Notes: generated by a model not told the origin, from the letters alone. 14,640 nt of DNA from Albibeggiatoa sp964388965 (GCA_964388965.1 CAYMCP010000080.1:1-14640), one strand, 5' to 3'. Shown: positions 9,201 through 14,589, numbered from the stretch's first letter. Numbers and translations: made by a program.

Positions 9201-10314
9201 GTGCCTCTACAGTATTCATAGTGGGATCAATACGCAAAGTATCGGAGATGTAAGGTCCTCTATCTAAGTCATTGGTATATAAAGCTTCAAATTGCTCTAT
9301 ACCATTTTCTATGAACGTTTCTAGCAGTTCTTCCGTAATTTCGTCGTTCGCTTTAGCCAACAATTTATCTTCTGACAGTAAAGCGGCTTTGACATCATGC
9401 GCGAGTATTTTGCCAAGAATATAATCTTGTGGTACGGGTAATTTTTCGATATTAGCGGTGGCTAGTATTTTGATATGACGCGCTGTGATACGGCGACCTG
9501 TTTCAAGTAAGATTTCTCCCCCTTCGCCCTTGATGTCGAAACTTGCTAATTCACCACGCAAACGCTCTGGCACTAAATCAAGATAAAATTCACCGTTTTT
9601 GTAGCTAAAAATGTTCTTTTCAAAAAACATATCTAACATTTGCTGATTTTCATAGCCTAAAGCGCGTAATAATATTGTAGCAGGTAATTTCCGCCGTCTG
9701 TCGATGCGGACAAATACACAATCTCTGTGGTCAAATTCAAAATCTAGCCATGAGCCGCGATACGGAATAACACGAGCTGTATAAAGTAATTTTCCAGAAG
9801 AATGACTTTTGCCTTTATCATGGTCGAAAAATACGCCCGGCGAGCGATGCAATTGTGATACGATGACACGCTCCGTACCATTAATTACGAAAGTGCCTGT
9901 TTCAGTCATTAAGGGCAATTCACCCATGTAAATTTCTTGTTCACGGATGTCCTTAATGGTTTTTGCGTCGGCTTTACTGTCTTTATCGTAAACCACTAAG
10001 CGAACTTTTACCCGTAATGACGCAGCGTAGGTCATTCCGCGTACTTGACATTCTTTAACGGTAAAAGCGGGCTTGCCTAAACGATAACTGACATACTCTA
10101 AAACTGCGTTACCTGAGTAGCTCTCAATCGGAAAAACTGAAGAAAATGCTGCATGTAAACCGACATCATGACGTTGTTCGGGCTCTATGGTTTGTTGTAA
10201 GAAATCACGGTAGGAATCTACTTGCGTAGCGAGCAAATAAGGTACGTCCAATACGCCTGGACGTTTACCAAAGCTTTTACGCAAGCGTTTTTTCTCAGCA
10301 AAAGAATATGTCAT
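6223..10314 (-). CDS. rpoB: DNA-directed RNA polymerase subunit beta
   Basis: This is the second-largest RNA polymerase subunit, forming one side of the active-site cleft and the rifampicin pocket. It has 1363 residues against 1342 in E. coli. The N-terminus MTYSFAEKKRLRKSFGKRP is typical. The rifampicin region is residues 517-542, FFGSSQLSQFMDQNNP then LSEITHKRR. D525 corresponds to E. coli D516, and the classical resistance positions carry the usual sensitive residues, so sensitivity at this target is inferred. GYNFEDSILIS and GDKMAGRHGNKG (catalytic-centre lysines K1086 and K1094) are intact. The gamma-type insertion ahead of the latter is present, and the C-terminus ends SFNVLVKEIRSLGIDIELE as expected. 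Start ATG at 10314 has GGAG five bases upstream (10320-10323). It follows rplL after 414 bases containing an attenuator-like terminator, and precedes rpoC. Confidence 0.99.
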   Translation of the reverse strand: MTYSFAEKKRLRKSFGKRPGVLDVPYLLATQVDSYRDFLQQTIEPEQRHDVGLHAAFSSVFPIESYSGNAVLEYVSYRLGKPAFTVKECQVRGMTYAASLRVKVRLVVYDKDSKADAKTIKDIREQEIYMGELPLMTETGTFVINGTERVIVSQLHRSPGVFFDHDKGKSHSSGKLLYTARVIPYRGSWLDFEFDHRDCVFVRIDRRRKLPATILLRALGYENQQMLDMFFEKNIFSYKNGEFYLDLVPERLRGELASFDIKGEGGEILLETGRRITARHIKILATANIEKLPVPQDYILGKILAHDVKAALLSEDKLLAKANDEITEELLETFIENGIEQFEALYTNDLDRGPYISDTLRIDPTMNTVEAHIEIYRMMRPGEPPTAEAAELLFNNLFFSEDRYDLSTVGRMKFNRRVGRKELEGSGVLSTDDILAVLKTLIDIRNGNGEVDDIDHLGNRRIRSVGEMAENQFRIGLVRVERAVKERLSLAESENVTPQELINAKPVSAAVREFFGSSQLSQFMDQNNPLSEITHKRRVSALGPGGLTRERAGFEVRDVHPTHYGRVCPIETPEGPNIGLINSLAVYARTNAYGFLETPYRRVENGKVTDRVDYLSAIEEGQYVIAQANANLDEDGNLTDELINARHRNESSLHRSETINYMDVSPKQIVSVAASMIPFLEHDDANRALMGSNMQRQAVPTIRAEKPLVGTGMERAVAVDSGVAVTARRGGVVDSVDAARIVIRVNDDETQDETGVDIYNLTKYVRSNQNTCINQRPLVRNGDIIAKGDVLADGPSIDMGELALGQNMLVAFMPWNGYNFEDSILISERVVQEDRFTSIHIVEMSCIARDTKLGPEEITADIPNVSEAALNKLDESGIVYIGAEVKPGDILVGKVTPKGETQLTPEEKLLRAIFGEKASDVKDTSLRVSSGTFGTVIDVQVFTRDSVEKDKRAKEIEAAELTDYRKDLHDRYRILEGDTFSRLEKQIIGKTALSGPRGLRANDVITQEYLDSLSREQWFEINVQELEINNQLEKARDRLQAERKLTDEMYQEKVNKVKSGDDLAPGVLKMVKVYLAVKRRIQPGDKMAGRHGNKGVISMIVPVEDMPYTEDGNPVDVVLNPLGVPSRMNIGQILETHLGWAAKGVGKKIANMLDARCKVEELRAFLDKLYNQIGGQNEDLSQFSDEELFEMAKNLRGGVPTATPVFDGATEEEIRNLLELAGLSQTGQTQLFDGRTGEAFERHVTIGYMYMLKLNHLVDDKMHARSTGPYSLVTQQPLGGKAQFGGQRFGEMEVWALEAYGAAYTLQEMLTVKSDDVNGRTKMYKNIVDDNHRMEAGMPESFNVLVKEIRSLGIDIELEQVGS

Positions 10315-10384
10315 GGGAACTCCGTTTTAAAACAGAATTTGACTGTTGCAAATGAGCAAGCAGAAGTCTTTGAAAATCTATTTA

Positions 10385-10421
10385 CTCCTGTGGTGAGGAG
10401 CATAGCTGTCTACAAGACAGC
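10385..10421 (-). other. Two adjacent hairpins in the rpoB leader
   Basis: GCTGTCT/AGACAGC (10405-10421) is a perfect 7-bp stem with a 3-base loop. Four bases away, CTCCT/AGGAG (10385-10400) forms a 5-bp stem with a 6-base loop. In the minus-strand RNA they lie about 70-105 bases upstream of the rpoB start. They may stabilise or process the rpoB mRNA. There is no U-run after them, so they are not terminators. Confidence 0.45.
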
Positions 10422-10657
10422 GGACTAGCAATTAATCTAGTATTTATTTATATTGTTAATGCTAATCCAGAGAATTTTGTAAACCTTGTTTTGTTAAGAT
10501 GATGTAAAAATTTAAAAGTATGCCAATTATTCAGAAAAGAGGATAAACCCTTTAAATTACACATATTACTCCACTTTATTTCAGCTATAACAAGATGTTG
10601 TCTATTTTGTAAGTTTAAATTATCAATCATTAATTAATTATATTATTTCATAAGCAG

Positions 10658-10689
10658 AAAAAGGCCAGCAAGCCTAAAGCTTACCAGCC
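10658..10689 (-). terminator. Intrinsic terminator/attenuator after rplL
   Basis: On the minus strand GGCTGGTAAGC (10679-10689) pairs along all 11 positions, including three G-U pairs, with GCTTGCTGGCC (10663-10673) around a 5-base loop. TTTTT (10658-10662) follows at once. It starts about 40 bases beyond the rplL stop. Since rpoBC lie downstream without an obvious strong promoter, it most likely acts as a partial terminator that lowers polymerase expression relative to L7/L12, as the rplL-rpoB attenuator does in E. coli. Confidence 0.8.
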
Positions 10690-10728
10690 AACTTATTAAG
10701 CTAATATTATTATATGAAAAAACAACAA

Positions 10729-11112
10729 TTACTTGATTTCAGCAGAACCGCCTGCCTCTTCAAGTTCTTTCTTAATTTTTTCAGCTTCTTCCTTAGGAAC
10801 AGCTTCTTTAATTATTGAAGGTGCGCTTTCAACCAAATCTTTCGCTTCTTTCAAGCCTAAGCCTGTAATGCCACGAACGACCTTGATGACACCAACTTTT
10901 TTATCACCAAAGCTTAATAAGGAAACATTAAATTCAGTTTGTTCTTCGACGGCGGCGGCTTCGCCAGCAGCAGCGCCGGGCATCATCATAGGCATTGCAG
11001 CGGCAGCGGCTGATACGCCGAATTTTTCTTCCATCGCTTTGGTTAATTCAACGATTTCCATCACAGTCATATTTGAGATGGCTTCTAACATTTCTTCTTG
11101 GGTAATGGCCAT
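10729..11112 (-). CDS. rplL: 50S ribosomal protein L7/L12
   Basis: This is the multi-copy stalk protein that recruits translational GTPases (EF-Tu, EF-G, IF2, RF3) to the ribosome. It has 127 residues against 121 in E. coli. The N-terminal dimerisation helices span about 1-33. A flexible Ala-rich hinge (about 34-57) is unusual for the methionine-rich run MPMMMPG at 40-46. The C-terminal factor-binding domain spans about 59-127, with the conserved GLGLKEAKDLVE at 84-95. Start ATG at 11112 has a strong AAGGAG nine bases upstream, suited to the high synthesis rate this protein needs. It follows rplJ by 33 bases and is translated from the same mRNA. A strong hairpin and U-run follow. Confidence 0.99.
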   Translation of the reverse strand: MAITQEEMLEAISNMTVMEIVELTKAMEEKFGVSAAAAAMPMMMPGAAAGEAAAVEEQTEFNVSLLSFGDKKVGVIKVVRGITGLGLKEAKDLVESAPSIIKEAVPKEEAEKIKKELEEAGGSAEIK

Positions 11113-11145
11113 ATAAAAAAACTCCTTAAATCAAAAAATTAAAAA

Positions 11146-11682
11146 TTACACGCCTTCGTTTTCTTTTTTCTGCTCGCCTAATGCAGCCATTGTACGAACA
11201 AATTTCGCATGAGGTTCTGCTAAAGTACGAACAAATTGCGTAATCGTTGCTTTCATTGTAGACATTAAGCTTGCAATAGCTTCGTCACGAGTTGGTAATT
11301 TAGAGACCGCTTCAAGCCCGCTAGCGTCGAGTAATTTGCCACCTAAAGCCACACCCGTTACAACGAGTTTTTTGTGATCTTTAGAAAAATCTTTAATTAA
11401 TCTCGCAGCGGCACTGGGTCCATCTTGCGAAAACGCAAGCACTAAAGGTCCAACTAACGCATCTTGCATACACTCAAATTCTGTGTTTTTTACTGCAATT
11501 CGCGCTAATGTGTTTTTTACAACACGAACGTATACACCAGCTTCACGCGCTTGTTTACGCAACTCGGTCATTTCTGAGACGGATAAACCGCGATATTCAG
11601 CAATCACGACTGAGTGTGCGCTACTCGCAACTTCTGCAACTTCAGAAACGATGGCTTTTTTATCTTCTAAGCGAAGTGCCAT
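11146..11682 (-). CDS. rplJ: 50S ribosomal protein L10
   Basis: This is the stalk base protein. Its N-terminal domain binds 23S rRNA with L11, and its C-terminal helix carries L7/L12 dimers. It has 178 residues against 165 in E. coli. The N-terminus MALRLEDKKAIVSEVAEVA and the segment EYRGLSVSEMTELRKQARE are typical. The excess is in the C-terminal helix: three consecutive 11-residue units, LMSTMKATITQ (139-149), FVRTLAEPHAK (150-160) and FVRTMAALGEQ (161-171). The last two are an evident tandem duplication; GTACGAACAAATT recurs exactly 33 bases apart at DNA level, 11192-11204 and 11225-11237. Each such unit normally holds one L12 dimer, so three dimers are predicted instead of two. Start ATG at 11682 has AGGAG six bases upstream. 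The 298-base leader holds an L10-binding RNA, so autogenous control is expected. Confidence 0.99.
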   Translation of the reverse strand: MALRLEDKKAIVSEVAEVASSAHSVVIAEYRGLSVSEMTELRKQAREAGVYVRVVKNTLARIAVKNTEFECMQDALVGPLVLAFSQDGPSAAARLIKDFSKDHKKLVVTGVALGGKLLDASGLEAVSKLPTRDEAIASLMSTMKATITQFVRTLAEPHAKFVRTMAALGEQKKENEGV

Positions 11683-11750
11683 GAATTTCTCCTGAGGTCA
11701 GTAAGAGGATTGATTGACATCATTTCCTCTTGTTTTGTGTTACAGCGTTT

Positions 11751-11818
11751 TAGAAAATAGTGAGCCAGATGTTAGAAGATAGATTCTATCCTCTAAGTTG
11801 CTTTCAAACTATTTTCTA
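11751..11818 (-). promoter_or_regulatory. 68-base near-palindrome in the rplJ leader
   Basis: The outer arms TAGAAAATAGT (11751-11761) and ACTATTTTCTA (11808-11818) are perfectly complementary over 11 bases. The inner arms TTAGAAGATAGA (11772-11783) and TCTATCCTCTAA (11785-11796) pair over 12 bases with one G-T pair and essentially no loop. The intervening segments do not pair. In the mRNA this lies directly downstream of the L10-binding leader and about 70 bases upstream of the rplJ start. It could relay L10 binding to translation, or be an inserted palindromic repeat. Its left part is similar to 5866-5890. Confidence 0.5.
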
Positions 11819-11823
11819 GCCCC

Positions 11824-11907
11824 GCCGTCTACGCAGGGTATTAAGTTTCATAAGGAAAACACCTGCGGTCTTGGACGGCTGCTGAACACTAACTGCTCTC
11901 AGCAGCC
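11824..11907 (-). ncRNA. L10 ribosomal protein leader (autoregulatory mRNA element)
   Basis: Read on the minus strand, GCCGTCCAAGACCGCAGGTG..., then GAAACTTAATACCCTGCGTAGACGGC (11824-11879), closely matches the rplJ leader of E. coli as I remember it. The long-range stem GCCGTC/GACGGC, the CGCAGG/CCTGCG helix and the conserved AAACTTAAT are all present. The L10-L12 complex binds this element and represses rplJL translation. Immediately upstream is a 9-bp hairpin GGCTGCTGA/TCAGCAGCC (11877-11885 with 11899-11907). Its 3' arm shares three bases (GCC) with the 5' arm of the leader stem, so the two pairings partly compete. The position between rplA and rplJ is the expected one. Confidence 0.92.
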
Positions 11908-11980
11908 CAAGAATCGTTTTTATTTAGGCGTAAAAATCTATTTATGCGGAATCAATTTCTACACACCTAACTATGAATTT

Positions 11981-12676
11981 TTATAAACCCAAAGTGGATT
12001 TATCAACTGCTAAACCCGGTCCCATTGTGCTAGAAACGGTTATTTTTTTCATATAAACACCTTTTGCAGTGCTTGGTTTGACTTTATTTAGATCGGACAA
12101 CAATGCTTGCAAATTTTCTACTAAGGCTTGATTTTCAAAGTTAATTCTACCAATAGAACAGTGAATAATACCATTTTTATCAGTACGATAACGCACTTGT
12201 CCTGCTTTTGCATTACGCACAGCTTCTTCAACATTTGGAGAAACCGTACCTACTTTAAGATTGGGCATTAAACCACGTGGTCCTAAAATTTGACCTAAAC
12301 CACCTATAACTCTCATACAATCGGGCGTGGCAATCACAACGTCAAATTCCATGAATCCGCCTTTGATTCTTTCTGCTAAATCCTCTAAACCAACAATATC
12401 CGCACCAGCAGCCTTTGCCTTTTCGACATTTGCGCCTTGAGTAAATACGGCAACACGGACAGTTTTACCAATACCATTTGGTAGGACAACTGAACTACGG
12501 ACGACTTGGTCAGATTTACGCGGATCAACACCTAGATTGACGCTGACATCTATGGATTCTTCAAATTTAACTTTGGGCAAAGATTTCAATAAGTCGAAAG
12601 CTTCTTCAATTGGATAAAATTTACTAGAATCAACTTTTTCTCGAATTGCTTTTATGCGTTTAGTCAATTTTGCCAT
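11981..12676 (-). CDS. rplA: 50S ribosomal protein L1
   Basis: L1 binds the mobile L1 stalk of 23S rRNA at the E site, helps release deacylated tRNA, and represses the rplKA mRNA when in excess. It has 231 residues against 234 in E. coli. The N-terminus MAKLTKRIKAIREKVDSSK, the motif VNLGVDPRKSDQVVR, the segment LGPRGLMPNLKVGTV and the C-terminal TVSSTMGPGLAVD are characteristic. Start ATG at 12676 lies 3 bases after the rplK stop. GGGAG inside the last rplK codons is eight bases upstream, so the two genes are translationally coupled. A 298-base leader region separates it from rplJ; no clear terminator is visible there. Confidence 0.99.
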   Translation of the reverse strand: MAKLTKRIKAIREKVDSSKFYPIEEAFDLLKSLPKVKFEESIDVSVNLGVDPRKSDQVVRSSVVLPNGIGKTVRVAVFTQGANVEKAKAAGADIVGLEDLAERIKGGFMEFDVVIATPDCMRVIGGLGQILGPRGLMPNLKVGTVSPNVEEAVRNAKAGQVRYRTDKNGIIHCSIGRINFENQALVENLQALLSDLNKVKPSTAKGVYMKKITVSSTMGPGLAVDKSTLGL

Positions 12677-12679
12677 TTC

Positions 12680-13111
12680 TTATACTCCCTCAACGTCAAG
12701 ACCCATACTACGCGCACTACCTGCAATAGTACGAACGGCTGCATCTATATCAGAGGCAGTTAAGTCTGGCATTTTAACAGCAGCAATTTCTTCTAATTGT
12801 TGGCGATTGACCTTTCCCACTTTGTTGGTATTGGGATTAGGACTACCTTTGGGAATACCAGCAGCTTTTTTTAATAATACAGCGGCAGGTGGCGTTTTTA
12901 GGATAAAAGTATAAGATTTGTCGCTGTAAGCCGTGATAACGACAGGTGTCGGCAAACCCGGCTCTATATTTTGAGTTTGCGCATTGAAATCTTTACAAAA
13001 TTGCATGATATTCAAGCCGTGTTGACCTAACGCAGGACCAACAGGTGGACTTGGATTGGCTTGACCTGCCTTAATTTGCAGTTTAATGTAGGCTTTTACT
13101 TTTTTTGCCAT
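12680..13111 (-). CDS. rplK: 50S ribosomal protein L11
   Basis: L11 sits at the base of the stalk in the GTPase-associated centre, and in many bacteria is required for RelA activation and is the thiostrepton target. The Pro-rich N-terminal motif NPSPPVGPALGQHGLNIMQF and the C-terminal rRNA-binding domain ending in TIAGSARSMGLDVEGV are standard. I chose the ATG at 13111 (143 residues, MAKKVKAYIKL) because it gives the family N-terminus and has GGAG six bases upstream. The in-frame ATG at 13123 overlaps that ribosome binding site and would add only MEFY. It is the first gene of the r-protein block and has a 332-base leader after nusG. Confidence 0.98.
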   Translation of the reverse strand: MAKKVKAYIKLQIKAGQANPSPPVGPALGQHGLNIMQFCKDFNAQTQNIEPGLPTPVVITAYSDKSYTFILKTPPAAVLLKKAAGIPKGSPNPNTNKVGKVNRQQLEEIAAVKMPDLTASDIDAAVRTIAGSARSMGLDVEGV

Positions 13112-13196
13112 GTAAAACTCCATTGGGTACGAACGCGATTAAGCTCCCCATTTATGTTAAATATACTAAATCCAGTTACTACGCTTAGAGACTTCT

Positions 13197-13242
13197 GAAA
13201 GAACCGTAAAAAATACTTTAATTTATTAATTTTAAATAGTCT
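13197..13242 (-). repeat. Degenerate copy 3 of the spacer repeat
   Basis: Read on the minus strand, this runs from AGACTATTTAAAA to AAGTATTTTTTACGGTTCTTTC. The right arm resembles AGGTATTTTTACGGTCTTTTCG of copy 1 and AAGTACTTTTACAGTCTTTCG of copy 2. The left arm resembles AGACTATAAAA of copy 2. It is shorter and more decayed, and lies in the opposite orientation to copies 1 and 2. Confidence 0.35.
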
Positions 13243-13258
13243 AATATTAAAAAAGCAA
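13229..13258 (-). promoter_or_regulatory. Candidate rplK promoter
   Basis: On the minus strand TTGCTT (13253-13258) is followed after 18 bases by TAAAAT (13229-13234), which matches the -10 consensus at 5 of 6 positions; the -35 matches only 3 of 6. It lies about 120 bases upstream of the rplK start, in very AT-rich DNA where chance matches are common. A strong promoter ahead of rplK is known in E. coli, so one is expected here. Confidence 0.3.
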
Positions 13259-13266
13259 ACGTTTCC

Positions 13267-13335
13267 ACACTCTTGGCTGTGGCAATTCAGCAGCGACGCT
13301 CTACGTCACAAACATCGCACCACGACGTGGAGTGT
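13267..13335 (-). promoter_or_regulatory. Structured segment between nusG and rplK, possible L1 control site
   Basis: On the minus strand ACACTC (13330-13335) can pair with GAGTGT (13267-13272), enclosing a GTGG/CCAC helix and a GACG-TAGAG-CGTC hairpin with a one-sided internal loop containing GATGTTTGT. The alternative hairpin CCACA/TGTGG (about 13265-13282) competes. L1 represses rplKA by binding a leader helix with an asymmetric internal loop. I cannot confirm the L1 consensus here. The segment lies upstream of the candidate rplK promoter, so it would be present only in read-through transcripts from nusG. Confidence 0.25.
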
Positions 13336-13443
13336 CTTAAATTGTATTCCAACAAGATCGTTGAAATGGGAAATATTGAAAAAACAAAGAATCATCAGCT
13401 AGTTAAAAAAACAGCCAATCTTAATTCATTAAGCAATTAAAAA

Positions 13444-13983
13444 TTATTCTTTTTCAACTTGACCAAATTCAAGCTCAACTGGTGTCGAACGACCAAAAAT
13501 CATTACTGCCACTCGCAAACGGCTTTTCTCATAATTAACTTCTTCAACAACACCATTGAAATCATTAAACGGTCCGTCGGTAACGCGAACAATTTCACCC
13601 GGCTCAAATAATACTTTTGGACGTGGTTTCTCAGAACCTTCCTGTACCCGCTGTAAAATGGAAGCGGCTTCTTTATCTGAAATTGGTACCGGTTTTTCTT
13701 GTGTACCACCAATAAAGCCTGAAACTCGCGGCACTTCTTTAACCAAATGCCACGCATCACCTTCCATTTCCATTTGTACTAAAACGTAGCCCGGCAATAA
13801 TTTCACTTCACTTCTGTGCTTTTTGCCATCACGCATTTCAACGACTTCTTCGGTTGGAACAACCACCTCACCAAATTTGGCTTGCAATTCTGGCGGACTG
13901 CGCTGGATGCGGTCTAGCAATGAGCGTTGAACAGTTTTTTCAAATCCAGAATAAGCCTGAACCACGTACCAGCACAAAGCCAT
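13444..13983 (-). CDS. nusG: Transcription termination/antitermination factor NusG
   Basis: NusG rides on RNA polymerase, suppresses pausing, and bridges to Rho or to ribosomal protein S10. The NGN domain spans residues 1-120, with WYVVQAYSGFEK at 5-16, FGEVVVPTEEV at 38-48 and LLPGYVLVQM at 62-71. The KOW domain spans about 127-160, with FEPGEIVRVTDGPF at 126-139 and the conserved NGVVEEVNYEKSRL following. I chose the ATG at 13983 (179 residues): it lies one base after the secE stop, with a GGGGTGG ribosome binding site about five bases upstream. A GTG at 13992 would overlap secE by 8 bases and add only MVN. It is coupled to secE, as in other gammaproteobacteria. Confidence 0.98.
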   Translation of the reverse strand: MALCWYVVQAYSGFEKTVQRSLLDRIQRSPPELQAKFGEVVVPTEEVVEMRDGKKHRSEVKLLPGYVLVQMEMEGDAWHLVKEVPRVSGFIGGTQEKPVPISDKEAASILQRVQEGSEKPRPKVLFEPGEIVRVTDGPFNDFNGVVEEVNYEKSRLRVAVMIFGRSTPVELEFGQVEKE

Positions 13984-13984
13984 A

Positions 13985-14359
13985 TTAACCACCCCGTCCT
14001 GTTAGCCAGCCTACAATCCAGAACAAGATAGAATCTAACATCCAAATAAAGATGGCAACCAACAACACCATAGCTAATACAATCGCCGTAGTTTGAATGG
14101 TTTCTTGTCTGGTTGGCCAAACAACTTTGCGAACTTCTGTGTGTGCTTCACGCAAAAATACGAGTGATTGTTGACCTTTCGCAGTTGTGGAAGCTAGAAA
14201 AATTGCCACACCGGACAAAGCCAATAACCCAATAACACGCGCAAGTAGTGACTGATCAGAAAAATAATAAAAACCCACCATTCCTACAGCGATAAGAACA
14301 ATGGTGACAACCCATTTTAATAAGTCTGTTGTCTTTGACTCTGCTGCAACTGTGCTCAT
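13985..14359 (-). CDS. secE: Preprotein translocase subunit SecE
   Basis: SecE clamps the two halves of SecY in the inner-membrane protein-export channel. It has 124 residues, close to the 127 of E. coli. Hydrophobic segments lie at about 15-33, 38-57 and 92-117, the three-helix form typical of gammaproteobacteria. The conserved amphipathic segment EVRKVVWPTRQET (75-87) precedes the last, functionally essential helix. Start ATG at 14359 has no clear Shine-Dalgarno; the upstream bases are AT-rich. It lies 67 bases downstream of tRNA-Trp in the transcript, and a weak 4-bp stem followed by seven T residues (14405-14411) lies between. Its stop is one base from the nusG ATG. Confidence 0.97.
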   Translation of the reverse strand: MSTVAAESKTTDLLKWVVTIVLIAVGMVGFYYFSDQSLLARVIGLLALSGVAIFLASTTAKGQQSLVFLREAHTEVRKVVWPTRQETIQTTAIVLAMVLLVAIFIWMLDSILFWIVGWLTGRGG

Positions 14360-14426
14360 AAAATTAAAACTATTAGTGGAGGCTATACTTTGGAGTAAGT
14401 AGTCAAAAAAACCACACCCAAAAAAG

Positions 14427-14502
14427 TGGCAGACCAGGAGGGAATCGAACCCCCAACCTACGGTTTTGGAGACCGTCGCTCTGCCAATTGAGCTACTGGT
14501 CT
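14427..14502 (-). tRNA. trpT: tRNA-Trp (anticodon CCA)
   Basis: The complete 76-base cloverleaf includes an encoded 3' CCA. The acceptor stem AGACCAG/CTGGTCT is perfect. The D arm is GCTC/GAGC. The anticodon stem ACGGT/ACCGT is perfect, with loop CTCCAAA and anticodon CCA at 14467-14469. The T arm is GGGGG/CCCTC with loop TTCGATT. The discriminator base is G. The location between tuf and secE is common in gammaproteobacteria, and the tRNA is probably processed from a transcript that continues into secE-nusG. Confidence 0.98.
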
Positions 14503-14518
14503 AAAGAGAACTCTTTAG
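14501..14518 (-). other. Hairpin at the tRNA-Trp 5' leader
   Basis: CTAAAGAG/CTCTTTAG is an 8-bp complementary pair separated by two bases; in RNA the top pair would open to form the loop. It includes the first two bases of the tRNA, so it competes with the acceptor stem and may affect 5' processing by RNase P. Confidence 0.4.
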
Positions 14519-14520
14519 CT

Positions 14521-14555
14521 TTTTGGACTCTACAAATTACAAGTAAAGCCCAAAA
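14521..14555 (-). other. 13-bp hairpin between tuf and tRNA-Trp
   Basis: On the minus strand TTTTGGGCTTTAC pairs with GTAGAGTCCAAAA over 13 positions, including two G-U pairs, around a 9-base loop. It begins 14 bases after the tuf stop. There is no U-run after it, so it resembles a 3'-end stabilising or processing structure for tuf mRNA more than an intrinsic terminator. Confidence 0.5.
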
Positions 14556-14560
14556 GAATT

Positions 14561-14589
14561 ATTATACTACTATTCGATAACTTTGGAAA
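14561..14589 (-). promoter_or_regulatory. Candidate promoter for tRNA-Trp-secE-nusG
   Basis: On the minus strand a perfect TATAAT (14561-14566) lies 17 bases after TTTCCA (14584-14589), which matches TTGACA at 4 of 6 positions. The -35 lies inside the last tuf codons and the -10 just beyond the tuf stop. Initiation near 14554 would give a precursor leader of about 50 bases before the tRNA. Confidence 0.5.

Larger units (their letters stand above)
10315..10728. other. rplL-rpoB spacer with attenuator and hairpins
   Basis: This 414-base spacer holds a terminator just after rplL (10658-10689) and two small hairpins nearer rpoB (10385-10421); the rest is very AT-rich. A 60-codon frame at 10448-10630 (minus) has no ribosome binding site, an AT-driven composition and no recognisable family, and I do not call it a gene. 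In E. coli the same spacer carries an attenuator and an RNase III site, so the layout is conserved in kind. I see no long duplex here typical of an RNase III site. Confidence 0.7.
13112..13443. other. nusG-rplK spacer (rplK leader region)
   Basis: This 332-base spacer has no supported gene. Just beyond the nusG stop the minus strand has a weak hairpin CTTAAT/ATTAAG followed eight bases later by TTTTTTT, at best a poor terminator. Further on are a structured segment (13267-13335), a candidate promoter (13229-13258), a degenerate copy of the spacer repeat (13197-13242), and the rplK ribosome binding site. Confidence 0.7.

Noticed and set aside
10448..10630. Minus-strand 60-codon frame in the rplL-rpoB spacer
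   Set aside because: It has no ribosome binding site, an AT-driven amino-acid composition and no family resemblance, and lies just after a strong terminator; a chance frame is more likely.
10733..11116. Plus-strand 127-codon frame opposite rplL, and similar long frames opposite rpoB and rpoC
   Set aside because: They are antisense shadows of highly expressed genes; none has a family-like sequence or a ribosome binding site.
11910..11980. Promoter for rplJ upstream of the L10 leader (TTGATT and several AT-rich -10 candidates)
   Set aside because: No hexamer pair has acceptable spacing; matches are at the level expected by chance in AT-rich DNA.
13112..13123. Upstream ATG start for rplK (MEFY extension)
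   Set aside because: It overlaps the GGAG that serves the ATG at 13111, and L11 proteins start MAKK.
13984..13992. Upstream GTG start for nusG
   Set aside because: It overlaps secE and its own putative ribosome binding site, and adds only three residues; the ATG at 13983 is better placed.
14405..14429. Terminator after tRNA-Trp (CCAC/GTGG with T7)
   Set aside because: The stem is only 4 bp with a 10-base loop and uses the tRNA CCA end; secE follows without another evident promoter, so full termination is unlikely.
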